From CAYJDG01 sp964368875 (GTDB lineage: Bacteria > Pseudomonadota > Alphaproteobacteria > Micavibrionales > Micavibrionaceae): a DNA stretch of 47,664 bases. The notes under the pieces are model-generated. The model had not been told where the DNA came from, searched no databases, and worked only from the letters and a program-made list of their open reading frames with translations. Of the stretch, positions 23,721 to 31,767 are shown one piece after another. Location: positions 1 to 47,664 of the forward strand of contig CAYJDG010000013.1 of assembly GCA_964368875.1 (NCBI GenBank), given 5' to 3'. The translations under genes and the position numbers were made by a program. Each line of letters starts with the position of its first letter. Within the stretch, counting starts at the first letter, position 1.

Positions 23721-23741
23721 AGAGCGAGGAAGTCCAGCCAC

Positions 23742-24149
23742 ATGGCAAAACCGTCTGCATCCGCACGCCCCGACCCCGTCTTTATCGACAATCCGGCCAT
23801 CGCCGGACGGGCGCAGAATTTTACGACCGTCACCGTCGATCTTGTCCCGGTTCTGGCAAGCTGGCGGGAATCCCTCTTTGCCCATGAATGGCTGAACCAG
23901 AACGGCACCCTGAAAAATCCGGGCGAACAGCGCGACAGCGTCCGCGACCAGCGCCTCGCGATTGCCGGAAAAATTCAAAGCGGGGCTCCGCTCGAGCGGC
24001 CCGTGCTCGGGATCGGTATCATGGACAATATCGAGATCGGCTCTGGACGTGATACACTGCTGACCTTGGCCGCCGAGGGCCTGCATACCATCTCGGTCCA
24101 TATCCCGCGCAGCCATCTGGACGAGTTCCGTCCCTTCATCAAGGATTAA
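23742..24149 (+). CDS. Hypothetical protein
   Basis: A 135-residue soluble protein beginning MAKPSASARPDPVFIDNPA. The middle is FTTVTVDLVPVLASWRESLFAHEWL and the end LTLAAEGLHTISVHIPRSHLDEF. No domain is recognised. The ATG has an AGGA element about 12 bp upstream; the longer frame back to 23466 lies opposite the zinc-finger gene and is a shadow. The next gene begins 8 bp after its stop, so the two are probably co-transcribed. Confidence 0.65.
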   Translation: MAKPSASARPDPVFIDNPAIAGRAQNFTTVTVDLVPVLASWRESLFAHEWLNQNGTLKNPGEQRDSVRDQRLAIAGKIQSGAPLERPVLGIGIMDNIEIGSGRDTLLTLAAEGLHTISVHIPRSHLDEFRPFIKD

Positions 24150-24157
24150 AGACCGCT

Positions 24158-24871
24158 ATGACATCGCATCCACTCCCAGAACGGCACCGCGAACGCGGCT
24201 CGATTATTTTCTACATTCTTATCGCCGTGGTGGTCTTTGCAGCCCTGACCTACGCCGTCGCCACATCTTTGCGCGGCAACGGCAATAGCCTGAACTCACA
24301 GCAGACCTCTCTTGCCGCCTCCGATATTATTGCCACTGGCAACCGCCTTGTCGAAGCGGTCACGCGCCTGCGTCTGCGCGATGTTCCTAAAGACTCTATC
24401 AGCTTTGAAAACAGCACTGTCACAGGTTACGCCAACGGAGCCTGTGCGTCCGGAACCTGCAAAGTTTTTGACGGGGCTGGCGGTGGCCTGACATGGGAAA
24501 CGGCACCATCTGGGTCGCAAACAACTGCGCATGACTGGGGCTTTACTGCGACACGCGCCATCAATCAGGTCGGCACCAGTGACCCTGAGCTGATTGCACT
24601 CCTACCCAATCTCACTCTCGATGTCTGTAATGCCATCAACGACCTGCTCTCGGCCAATCCGGGCAGCAAGATCCCGCCATTGATGGCCTCCATCAATGCG
24701 ACCACTAAGTTTGCCGGGAATTATCCGGTGATTTACAGTACGCTTACACACGCGACGGTGAATACCAAGAAAGCGATGTGCATCCAGTTCCCGAGCGCAG
24801 CAGGCCCGCTTTTCACCGGCACGCCACTCACCAACGTCTATATTTATTATCAGGTTTTGCTGGTGCGCTAG
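24158..24871 (+). CDS. Pilin-like membrane-anchored protein
   Basis: A 237-residue protein. After a short basic leader, RERG-SIIFYILIAVVVFAALTYAVATSLRGN looks like a prepilin-peptidase type N terminus: Gly, then a long hydrophobic helix. The usual Glu at position 5 is replaced by Tyr, so it resembles a minor pilin or PilX-like protein. The exposed part has paired cysteines (ANGACASGTCKVF; DVCNAIN; MCIQF) and a Gly/Ser/Thr-rich surface. No other type IV pilus genes are near. It may be a minor pseudopilin or an unrelated single-pass protein. Confidence 0.55.
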   Translation: MTSHPLPERHRERGSIIFYILIAVVVFAALTYAVATSLRGNGNSLNSQQTSLAASDIIATGNRLVEAVTRLRLRDVPKDSISFENSTVTGYANGACASGTCKVFDGAGGGLTWETAPSGSQTTAHDWGFTATRAINQVGTSDPELIALLPNLTLDVCNAINDLLSANPGSKIPPLMASINATTKFAGNYPVIYSTLTHATVNTKKAMCIQFPSAAGPLFTGTPLTNVYIYYQVLLVR

Positions 24872-24876
24872 GCAGC

Positions 24877-25203
24877 CTAGAAACTCAGTTTCTGTTCAAC
24901 CGGCTTGAAGGCTGCGCAGGCCTTTGTCTCAGGTTCTGCATAGATTTTTCCGGTAACTGGGTCGGTGACCTTTTTAAATTCCGCCGCACAGCTGAACGCC
25001 ATAATAGCTTTGGCCTCCTGTCCCTGCTCTTCCCAGGATTTCGGAATTTTGGCCAGCTCGTTACGGATCTGCTGAGAGCGCCATAAAGCCTCGCGCTGTT
25101 CAACCGGAACCGGGACTGGTTCGCTGGCAGGGGCTGAGGTTGCAGATGTCGCAAGGCCTAGTCCGATAAGCGCCTGTTTAACGTAGTCGCCAATTCCTGC
25201 CAT
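24877..25203 (-). CDS. Hypothetical protein
   Basis: A 108-residue protein with N terminus MAGIGDYVKQALIGLGLATS, a Pro/Val-rich stretch (APASEPVPVPVEQ) and a helical C-terminal half with two Cys (AFSCAAEFKKV and ETKACAAFKPV). No family is recognised. It is convergent with the pilin-like gene (5 bp apart) and lies 82 bp upstream of the cysS 3' end. Confidence 0.6.
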   Translation of the reverse strand: MAGIGDYVKQALIGLGLATSATSAPASEPVPVPVEQREALWRSQQIRNELAKIPKSWEEQGQEAKAIMAFSCAAEFKKVTDPVTGKIYAEPETKACAAFKPVEQKLSF

Positions 25204-25285
25204 TGCCCGCCCTTTTGTTGATGAACATCAACTCTACGGGAGCGCTGCTTTATAAAAGATGAAAACTATCTGGCATTTTATGCAG

Positions 25286-26677
25286 TTAGGCTCTGCGCCA
25301 CTTCGACCCGTCGGGAAAATCTTCGACGATGACCTTTTGCGCCAGCAGCTGATCGCGGATCGCATCGGCGCGGGCGAAGTTTCTTTCGAGCTTGGCCGCA
25401 GTGCGCTCAGCCACCAGCGCGTCAATTTCAGCGGACATATCAGTATCAGTCATCGTTTCATTTTCCTCGTAACCGAGCCACGTTGCCGGATCTTCTAGCA
25501 GGAAGCCCATCAGGGCGCCAGCAGCCAGCAGCGATGTCTTCGCTTGCGGCGTTTTCTTGTCGGCCGCCTCTTTGGCGAGCGCGTTCAGCTCGGCATAGGC
25601 CTTGGGCGTATTGAGATCATCATTAAGCGCAGCCAGCACGCCTGCCGGAAGCTCAACCGCTTCGAGGCCGACATCCTTCAGCTGCAACAGAATCTGGTAG
25701 AAACGATCCAGCGTGCGCTTGGCTTGGGCAAGACCGTCTTCGGTCCAGTCGAGCGGCTGGCGGTAATGGCCAGAGAGCAGTGCAAAGCGGATAACTTCGC
25801 CTTTGATGCCTTTTTCGATCAGGTCATGGGCGAGCACGACATTGCCGATCGACTTCGACATTTTCTCGCCTTCGACGGTGACAAAGCCATTATGGACCCA
25901 GGTCTTGGCAAAGGCAGATAAATCGCTTTCGTGGCCATGGGCGCAGCAGCTTTGCGCGATTTCATTTTCGTGGTGCGGGAATTTGAGATCCGCGCCGCCG
26001 CCGTGAATATCGAAGGGGAGGCCGAGATGTTTTTCCGCCATCGCCGAGCACTCGATATGCCAGCCGGGACGACCGCGTCCCCACGGGCTATCCCACCCCG
26101 GTTGCTCAGGTGTCGAGGGTTTCCACAGCACGAAATCGGCGGCATCTTTTTTGTAAGGGGCAATCTCGACGCGCGCGCCTGCGATCTGATCGTCGCGTGA
26201 GCGACCCGAAAGGCCGCCATAGGCCGGAAAAGACGGCACGTCGAACAGGACATGGCCGTCCGCTGCATAGGCGTGTCCTCGCGCGATCAACGCCTCATTG
26301 AGAGCGATCATTTCCTGGATGTGGTCGGTGGCACGGGGCTGGACGTCCGGCGGCTCTACGCCGAGGGCAGCCATATCTGCATTGTAGATGGCTTCGAACC
26401 GGCGGGTGAGCTGATCAATGGGCTCGCCTGTCTCTTGTGCCGCCGTGATGATTTTGTCTTCGACATCGGTGATGTTGGAGACATATGTAACTTGTGGAAA
26501 TTGCTGACGCAGGAGTCGGGCGAGGAGGTCAAAGACCACCGCCATCCGGGCATTCCCAATGTGAGCATAACTATAAACCGTAGGTCCGCACGCATAAATC
26601 CTCACATGATCAGGGTTGATCGGGACAAAATCTTCTTTGCTTCGCTTAAGGGAGTTATAGAGCTTGAGGGCAGACAT
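25286..26677 (-). CDS. cysS: Cysteinyl-tRNA synthetase
   Basis: A 463-residue class I synthetase. The zinc/HIGH region reads YACGPTVYSYAHIGNARM, the second zinc site includes PGWHIECSAM and HENEIAQSCC, and KMSKS occurs in GEKMSKSIGNV. Length matches the family. The anticodon-binding part follows (LAALNDDLNTPKAYAEL...). The start at 26677 is divergent from the dihydroorotase gene; the 95-122 bp between them hold both promoters. Confidence 0.96.
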   Translation of the reverse strand: MSALKLYNSLKRSKEDFVPINPDHVRIYACGPTVYSYAHIGNARMAVVFDLLARLLRQQFPQVTYVSNITDVEDKIITAAQETGEPIDQLTRRFEAIYNADMAALGVEPPDVQPRATDHIQEMIALNEALIARGHAYAADGHVLFDVPSFPAYGGLSGRSRDDQIAGARVEIAPYKKDAADFVLWKPSTPEQPGWDSPWGRGRPGWHIECSAMAEKHLGLPFDIHGGGADLKFPHHENEIAQSCCAHGHESDLSAFAKTWVHNGFVTVEGEKMSKSIGNVVLAHDLIEKGIKGEVIRFALLSGHYRQPLDWTEDGLAQAKRTLDRFYQILLQLKDVGLEAVELPAGVLAALNDDLNTPKAYAELNALAKEAADKKTPQAKTSLLAAGALMGFLLEDPATWLGYEENETMTDTDMSAEIDALVAERTAAKLERNFARADAIRDQLLAQKVIVEDFPDGSKWRRA

Positions 26678-26799
26678 AGCGGACCGGTTTCATAAGTTAA
26701 GGAAACGTCACACTAGCTGGATAAAGCCCTGCTTTACAACTCCTCTCTATTGTACCATAAAAATCAGGCAAAATGGAAATTTTCGGCCCCGAAATCATC

Positions 26800-28137
26800 A
26801 TGACCCAACGCTTCGACCTGATCCTCAAAAACGGCACCGTCGTCCTTCCTGAAGGCACGCATCGAACCGATATTGGCATCACGGCTGGCCGCATCGAAGC
26901 CATTGGTTCACTGGATGCCGGACACGCCGATAAAGTCACCGACTGCACGGGCCTGCATATCCTGCCCGGCCTGATCGACACGCAGGTCCATTTTCGTGAA
27001 CCGGGCATGGAACATAAAGAAACCCTCGAGACGGGCATGATGGCCGCCGCCATGGGCGGGATCACGGCCATCTTTGAAATGCCCAACACCAACCCGCTCA
27101 CCGTCACGCCCGAAACTTTCGCCGATAAGATGGCGCGAGCTGCCAAGGGCGCGTGGACGGATTACGCGTTCTATTTCGGCGGTACTGCTCAGAACGCGCA
27201 CATGCTCGCTGAATGGGAAAATCTGCCCGGTGTCTGTGGCATTAAAATTTTCATGGGCTCGAGCACGGGAGACCTTTTGGTCGCCGAAGACGAGGCCGTC
27301 GAAGCCGTACTCAAGCATGGCAAACGCGTCGTCGCCGTCCATGCCGAAGATGAAATGATGATGAAAGCCAGCAAAATCAGCATTCTGGGCGACAGCACCG
27401 ATGTTGGCATGCATCACAAATGGCGCACCGAGGCCGGGTGTCTCTCGGCCACGCAGCGCCTCGTGCGCATCGCGCGCAAGTATGGCCGCCGCGTTCATGT
27501 CCTGCACATCACAACACAACAGGAGATGGAATTCCTCGCGCAGAATAAAGATATCGCCAGCGTCGAAGTTCTGCCCAACCACCTGACGCTCCACGCGCCA
27601 GAGTGTTACGAACGGCTTGGCACCCGCGCCCAGCAGAACCCGCCGATCCGCGAAAAGCATCATCAGGATGCCCTGTGGCGGGCGATTGCCGACGGCACCG
27701 TCGATATTCTCGGCTCCGATCACGCGCCGCATACGCTCGAGGAAAAAGCCAAAACCTATCCGCAGTCTCCCTCCGGCACGCCCGGCGTGCAGACGTTATT
27801 GCCCGTGATGCTGACCCATATAGCGAACGGTAAACTGACGCTCGAGCGGCTGGTTGATCTCATGGCCTATGGGCCGCAACGCATCCATCAGATTGCAAAT
27901 AAAGGCCGGATTGCGCGTGGCTACGATGCCGACTTCACCATCATCGATCTGAAAAAGAAAAACACCATCACCCATGCGCAGCAGAAGTCGCTCAGCCCGT
28001 GGACACCGTTCGATGGCATGCAGACGACCGGCTGGCCGATCATAACGATCATCCGTGGCAATGTGGTGATGCGTGACGATGAATTACAGGGGCCGCCATG
28101 CGGCCAGCCCGTTCGCTTCCGCGAAACATTGAAATAG
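26800..28137 (+). CDS. pyrC: Dihydroorotase (amidohydrolase family)
   Basis: A 445-residue enzyme (454 if the ATG at 26773 is used) for ring closure of carbamoyl aspartate in pyrimidine synthesis. It shows LPGLIDTQVHFREPG, FEMPNTNP, the carboxylated-Lys segment KIFMGSSTGD, VHAEDEMMM, VLHITTQQEM and GSDHAPHT. Notably the first metal motif is DTQVH rather than DxHxH, that is, the first His is Gln. I believe related alphaproteobacterial enzymes share this, which would make it a family trait rather than a defect, but this was not checked. The start is ambiguous; MTQRFDLILKNG fits homologues best. No pyrB is adjacent. Confidence 0.85.
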   Translation: MTQRFDLILKNGTVVLPEGTHRTDIGITAGRIEAIGSLDAGHADKVTDCTGLHILPGLIDTQVHFREPGMEHKETLETGMMAAAMGGITAIFEMPNTNPLTVTPETFADKMARAAKGAWTDYAFYFGGTAQNAHMLAEWENLPGVCGIKIFMGSSTGDLLVAEDEAVEAVLKHGKRVVAVHAEDEMMMKASKISILGDSTDVGMHHKWRTEAGCLSATQRLVRIARKYGRRVHVLHITTQQEMEFLAQNKDIASVEVLPNHLTLHAPECYERLGTRAQQNPPIREKHHQDALWRAIADGTVDILGSDHAPHTLEEKAKTYPQSPSGTPGVQTLLPVMLTHIANGKLTLERLVDLMAYGPQRIHQIANKGRIARGYDADFTIIDLKKKNTITHAQQKSLSPWTPFDGMQTTGWPIITIIRGNVVMRDDELQGPPCGQPVRFRETLK

Positions 28138-28143
28138 GTTTAC

Positions 28144-28644
28144 ATGATAGACTGGTCTTTTATCTTACCGATCGTTCTTCTGGCCATGGTCGTGGCGCTG
28201 TTCTTCAGCCAGCGCGCCCGCGAGACGTTCCCGTACAAGGCGCGTAATTTTCTCCTCACCGATGCTGAGTTCGCGTTTTATCAGGTGCTGGAAAAATCTC
28301 TCAGCGAGGGCCAGATGATCGCCCCCAAGGTTCGCCTCGGCGACGTGATCGAATGCTCCGATAAAGACTGGGCCCGTGGCTTCGGCCCGAAAATATCTTC
28401 AAAACACCTGGATTTCGTGATTTTTGAGCACGCTACAAGCCGCGTCCTGCTCGGTGTCGAGCTCGATGATTCCTCACACACGCACCCCGACCGCGTTGCC
28501 CGCGACAAGTTCGTCAATAAATCAATGGCCGCCGCGGGTGTGCCCCTGCTGCGTGTACAAGTGTCCCGCTCATATAGCGGCGGGGATCTGAAAAAAGATA
28601 TCGCGGAGATGATTGAGACCTATGAGCGCCAGCGTCGAGACTGA
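28144..28644 (+). CDS. DUF2726 domain protein, membrane-anchored
   Basis: A 166-residue protein with an N-terminal membrane helix (WSFILPIVLLAMVVALFF) and a DUF2726 domain: FLLTDAEFAFYQVLEKSL, APKVRLGDVI, SKHLDFVIFEHATSRVLLGVELDD, DRVARDKFVNKSMAAAGVPLLRV. DUF2726 has a restriction-endonuclease-like fold of unknown substrate (D...ExD-like residues are visible in LDFVIFE and GVELDD). It lies 6 bp after the dihydroorotase and overlaps hisI. Confidence 0.82.
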   Translation: MIDWSFILPIVLLAMVVALFFSQRARETFPYKARNFLLTDAEFAFYQVLEKSLSEGQMIAPKVRLGDVIECSDKDWARGFGPKISSKHLDFVIFEHATSRVLLGVELDDSSHTHPDRVARDKFVNKSMAAAGVPLLRVQVSRSYSGGDLKKDIAEMIETYERQRRD

Positions 28645-29011
28645 AGAAGGTTTAACCTTCACCCCGAAATTCGATGCCCAAGGTTTGCTCCCGGTGATCG
28701 CGCAGGATTGGCAGACGGGCACAGTGTTGATGCTCGCCTACATGAACCCCGAAGCACTCGCGCAAACTCTTGTCACGCGCGAAGCGGTTTACTGGAGCAG
28801 ATCGCGCCAGAGCCTCTGGAAAAAAGGCGAAACCAGCGGGCACATCCAGAAGGTCAAAGAGATCCTCGTCGACTGCGATCAGGACGCGCTGATCCTCAAA
28901 ATCGAACAGATTGGCGGCAGCGCCTGCCACACTGGACGCGAAAGTTGCTTTTATCGCAGCCTCCCGAATGTGGACGATTCTGCTGCGTTGCGTTTTCTGA
29001 AAAAAGAATAA
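28622..29011 (+). CDS. hisI: Phosphoribosyl-AMP cyclohydrolase
   Basis: A 129-residue HisI that opens the purine ring of PR-AMP in histidine synthesis. Signatures are LAYMNPEAL, YWSRSRQSLWKKGETSGH, VDCDQDALILKIEQIG and the zinc motif ACHTGRESCFYR. It is the stand-alone form with no HisE domain. ATG 28622 lies 23 bp before the end of the DUF2726 frame, overlapping it; a TTG nine bases earlier is an alternative. No other his gene is near. Confidence 0.93.
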   Translation: MSASVETEEGLTFTPKFDAQGLLPVIAQDWQTGTVLMLAYMNPEALAQTLVTREAVYWSRSRQSLWKKGETSGHIQKVKEILVDCDQDALILKIEQIGGSACHTGRESCFYRSLPNVDDSAALRFLKKE

Positions 29012-29180
29012 CTGAACAAATTCAGCGAACTATGAGAAATACCGTCCTTAAGATATTGAAAATTAAAGACAATTTTTAGTTTAGTTTTATACGAAGTATT
29101 AACCCGCACGCGATATTCTGGATGGTAGGTGGAAAAGGCAACTTTTCTGTACATTCATTCGGTCGGGATATTTCTGTATC

Positions 29181-31379
29181 ATGGCTTTTAAATCGACAGC
29201 AGGCTCTGTGCCTGCGACGCGCGATGTCAGCAGTTTAGACGAAAGCAAAGGAAAGGCTTTTTCTTTGGCGCTTAACATCAGCTCCGCCACGAACAAGATC
29301 TGGAACAGCCGGATCAGCTGGCGCATCACCCTCGCAGTCTTCCTGACCATCATGACAGTGCAGGCCGGAATTCTCGCACTCACCATCAACGGCTATGAAT
29401 CCAACCGCCTCTTCTCGCTGCAGGAAAGTGTCCGCACATCGATTGCGCCTCTCCTCGATATGAAAGTTTCTGATCCTCTGACGCCGCCGCTCAATGCCGA
29501 GCAGACCCAGCGTCTCATTTCCTCGACCGCCATTCACGGGATCGCGATTTATTCTGTTGATTATAACCTGATCACTTTCACTGGCGAACCGGTCATCACC
29601 AGCCTGCGCACGGAGAATGACCTCAGCCGCACGCACCGCTCAAGCGACGGCCTGAACTACGAAGTTGTCTTCCGCCCGACTGATCTGAATGGCCGTCCGT
29701 ATTTCATGGTGACACGCATCGATTCTTCCAGCGTCGTCAACGATGTCCAGTTCTATGTCCGTCAGAACATCCTGATCATGCTGCTGATGTCGGGCTTCGT
29801 CACGACCGTTCTGATGATCGCACTTGGCAAATGGCTGCTCGAACCCATTCTCTTCCTGCGCGACAATTTGAAAGCCGCCTCCAGCAATCCCGAAGCGCCG
29901 AATATCATGCGCTCGCCGTATGATCCGCGCGACGAAATCGGTGGTGCCATCGATATTGCTCAGGATCTGATCAAGCAGAATGCCAAAAACCTGCGCCAGA
30001 TCAAGAGCGCGGCACAAAGCCAGATTCATAAACTCGCCTATTACGATACCCTGACTGGTCTCCCGAACCGTATTCTCTTCCTGCAGAAACTGACCGAAAC
30101 CGTCAAACTTGCAGCCGCCAGCGAAACCACCAAAGACAGTGGTCGCCTCGCTATCGTCGCGGTCGACCTAGATCACTTCAAGGACGTCAACGATTCGATG
30201 GGCCACAATGTGGGTGATGCGATTCTCGGCGCTGTCGGCAAACGCCTGCGTGCGGCCTTGCCGGAAAGTGCCATCGTCGCCCGGACTGGCGAGGATGAGT
30301 TTGCTATCACGATGCCGCTGACCAATGGCCTGACCTCGCGTGAGGTTGGTGAAAAAGTTCAGTCCATCATCCGCTCTCTGCCGTTCAAAGTCTTCAATGA
30401 AAATTTCCAGATCCGCTCATCGATCGGTGTGGCAACGTTCCCTGACGATGCGCTCGACCCCGATCAAGTGCTGAAGAACGCCGATATCGCGCTCAACCGC
30501 GCCAAGGAAGATGGCCGCGATTGTATCCGCGAATATCTCGAAGACTTCGATAAGGCCGTGCAGATGCGCTTCCAGATGCTGCGCGACCTGCGCGATGCGC
30601 TTGAGAAGCACCAGCTCTCGCTCAATTACCAGCCGCAACTCGACCTCAAAACTGGCGCGATCATCGGGGCCGAAGCCCTCCTACGCTGGTGGAAACCGGA
30701 TCAGAGCAAAGAAGGCGGCAAATTTATTTCCCCCGTCGAATTTATTCCGATTGCCGAACAGTCCGGCCTGATCGTGCCGATTGGCGAATGGGTGATGAAA
30801 CAGGCCTGCCTCACCGCCAAGCAATGGCATGATGCCGGGTATAATATCCGCGTCGCTGTCAACGTGTCCGGCGCGCAGTTCCAGCAAAGTGATCTGGTCG
30901 GTTATACCAGCCAGGTTCTCGCTGAAACCGGGATTGATCCGCATATGCTCGAACTTGAAGTAACCGAGAGCGCGTTCATGGAAGATATCCAGCACACCGT
31001 ACGCACGCTGAAGGAATTACACAGCCTCGGGGTCGAACTTGCGATTGACGATTTCGGCACGGGCTATTCCTCGCTCTCGTATCTCCGCCTCTTCCCGATC
31101 GACCGCCTCAAGATCGACCAGTCGTTTATCCGCAACGCGCTGAACAATCCGGACGACATGTCGATTGCCCGCACCATCATCGCGCTTGGCCGCTCACTCA
31201 ACCTGAAAGTCATCGCCGAAGGCGTCGAACTGAAAGGTCATGAGGATTTCCTCGCCGCCGAAGGTTGTGACGAAGTTCAGGGCTACCGCTACAGCCGTCC
31301 GATCCCGGTCGATAAATTCGCCGAGTTCATCCGTAACTATAGTGGCCGCCTCGACAGCTTCGGCGCCGATCCGGTTTAG
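29181..31379 (+). CDS. Membrane GGDEF/EAL protein with degenerate GGDEF motif
   Basis: A 732-residue signalling protein. The N-terminal membrane helix (WRITLAVFLTIMTVQAGILALTI, about 47-69), a periplasmic sensor region of about 120 residues, and a second helix (NILIMLLMSGFVTTVLMIAL) lead into a HAMP-like linker, a GGDEF domain (DTLTGLPNRILFLQ, ...VDLDHFKDVND) and an EAL domain. The GGDEF site reads RTGEDEF, with the second Gly changed to Glu, so cyclase activity is doubtful. The EAL domain keeps GAEALLRWW, LEVTESAF, IDDFGTGYSSLSYL, LKIDQSFI, VIAEGVE and EVQGYRYSRP, so it is probably a c-di-GMP phosphodiesterase. Confidence 0.93.
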   Translation: MAFKSTAGSVPATRDVSSLDESKGKAFSLALNISSATNKIWNSRISWRITLAVFLTIMTVQAGILALTINGYESNRLFSLQESVRTSIAPLLDMKVSDPLTPPLNAEQTQRLISSTAIHGIAIYSVDYNLITFTGEPVITSLRTENDLSRTHRSSDGLNYEVVFRPTDLNGRPYFMVTRIDSSSVVNDVQFYVRQNILIMLLMSGFVTTVLMIALGKWLLEPILFLRDNLKAASSNPEAPNIMRSPYDPRDEIGGAIDIAQDLIKQNAKNLRQIKSAAQSQIHKLAYYDTLTGLPNRILFLQKLTETVKLAAASETTKDSGRLAIVAVDLDHFKDVNDSMGHNVGDAILGAVGKRLRAALPESAIVARTGEDEFAITMPLTNGLTSREVGEKVQSIIRSLPFKVFNENFQIRSSIGVATFPDDALDPDQVLKNADIALNRAKEDGRDCIREYLEDFDKAVQMRFQMLRDLRDALEKHQLSLNYQPQLDLKTGAIIGAEALLRWWKPDQSKEGGKFISPVEFIPIAEQSGLIVPIGEWVMKQACLTAKQWHDAGYNIRVAVNVSGAQFQQSDLVGYTSQVLAETGIDPHMLELEVTESAFMEDIQHTVRTLKELHSLGVELAIDDFGTGYSSLSYLRLFPIDRLKIDQSFIRNALNNPDDMSIARTIIALGRSLNLKVIAEGVELKGHEDFLAAEGCDEVQGYRYSRPIPVDKFAEFIRNYSGRLDSFGADPV

Positions 31380-31471
31380 ACTTTCTCAGAAAAATTTGAA
31401 CCACAGCGGGCACGGCGCTCACAGCGCAAGGTGCTTCCATTCATAATTTCCCTTATACCCAACCCTCAGTC

Positions 31472-31534
31472 AGTCCGCACAGGCCGGACTTAAAGCCCGT
31501 TCACCACCATCCGCGCGGTGATCGCTGTGGTGAA
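31472..31534. other. Two hairpins in the 388-bp intergenic region
   Basis: AGTCCG (31472-31477) pairs with CGGACT (31485-31490), and TTCACCAC (31500-31507) with GTGGTGAA (31527-31534). Neither has a clear T-run on the plus strand. They lie after the GGDEF/EAL gene and before the promoter at 31540 and could end its transcript with Rho or protect its 3' end. The rest of 31380-31767 is AT-rich DNA with the promoter and one small reading frame described separately. Confidence 0.4.
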
Positions 31535-31539
31535 TCCTC

Positions 31540-31568
31540 TTGACTTTTATTGAAATATTTCCTATTAT
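31540..31568 (+). promoter_or_regulatory. Near-consensus promoter upstream of aroA-cmk-rpsA
   Basis: TTGACT (31540-31545), 17-bp spacer, TATTAT (31563-31568), in AT-rich DNA, start near 31575. It is the strongest plus-strand promoter seen in the window and would give a leader of about 190 nt before aroA, fitting the need to express rpsA strongly. Confidence 0.7.
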
Positions 31569-31648
31569 AAAGTAATTTTATTATAAATAGAGAGTTTTTT
31601 ACAATATCTATATAAATCAATTACTTAATCTAAAAGAGGTCTGAAAAA

Positions 31649-31765
31649 GTGAAAAACGAACTAATAAACGAACTGGTAAGAAGCCGCCCCTCAGAAAAAA
31701 TGAAACAGCGGAACGACCTTCACAAACCCCCTTTTCTTAAGGGCCGCTTTCAGGCATCTGAATAG
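31649..31765 (+). CDS. Small ORF (38 aa) upstream of aroA
   Basis: GTG start with AGAGG 9 bp upstream, reading MKNELINELVRSRPSEKM then KQRNDLHKPPFLKGRFQASE, stop TAG two bases before the aroA ATG. It lies inside the leader of the strong promoter. It is basic, with no repeated amino acid that would suggest an attenuation leader. It could be a real small protein, a coupling ORF for aroA, or chance. Confidence 0.35.
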   Translation: MKNELINELVRSRPSEKMKQRNDLHKPPFLKGRFQASE

Positions 31766-31767
31766 CC

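Noticed and set aside
26908..27732. 274-residue minus-strand frame inside the dihydroorotase gene
   Set aside because: Antisense to a clear enzyme gene; no motif and no ribosome binding site.
31499..31534. Hairpin TTCACCAC/GTGGTGAA as an intrinsic terminator of the GGDEF/EAL gene
   Set aside because: No T-run follows on the plus strand, so an intrinsic terminator is not supported; listed only as a hairpin.
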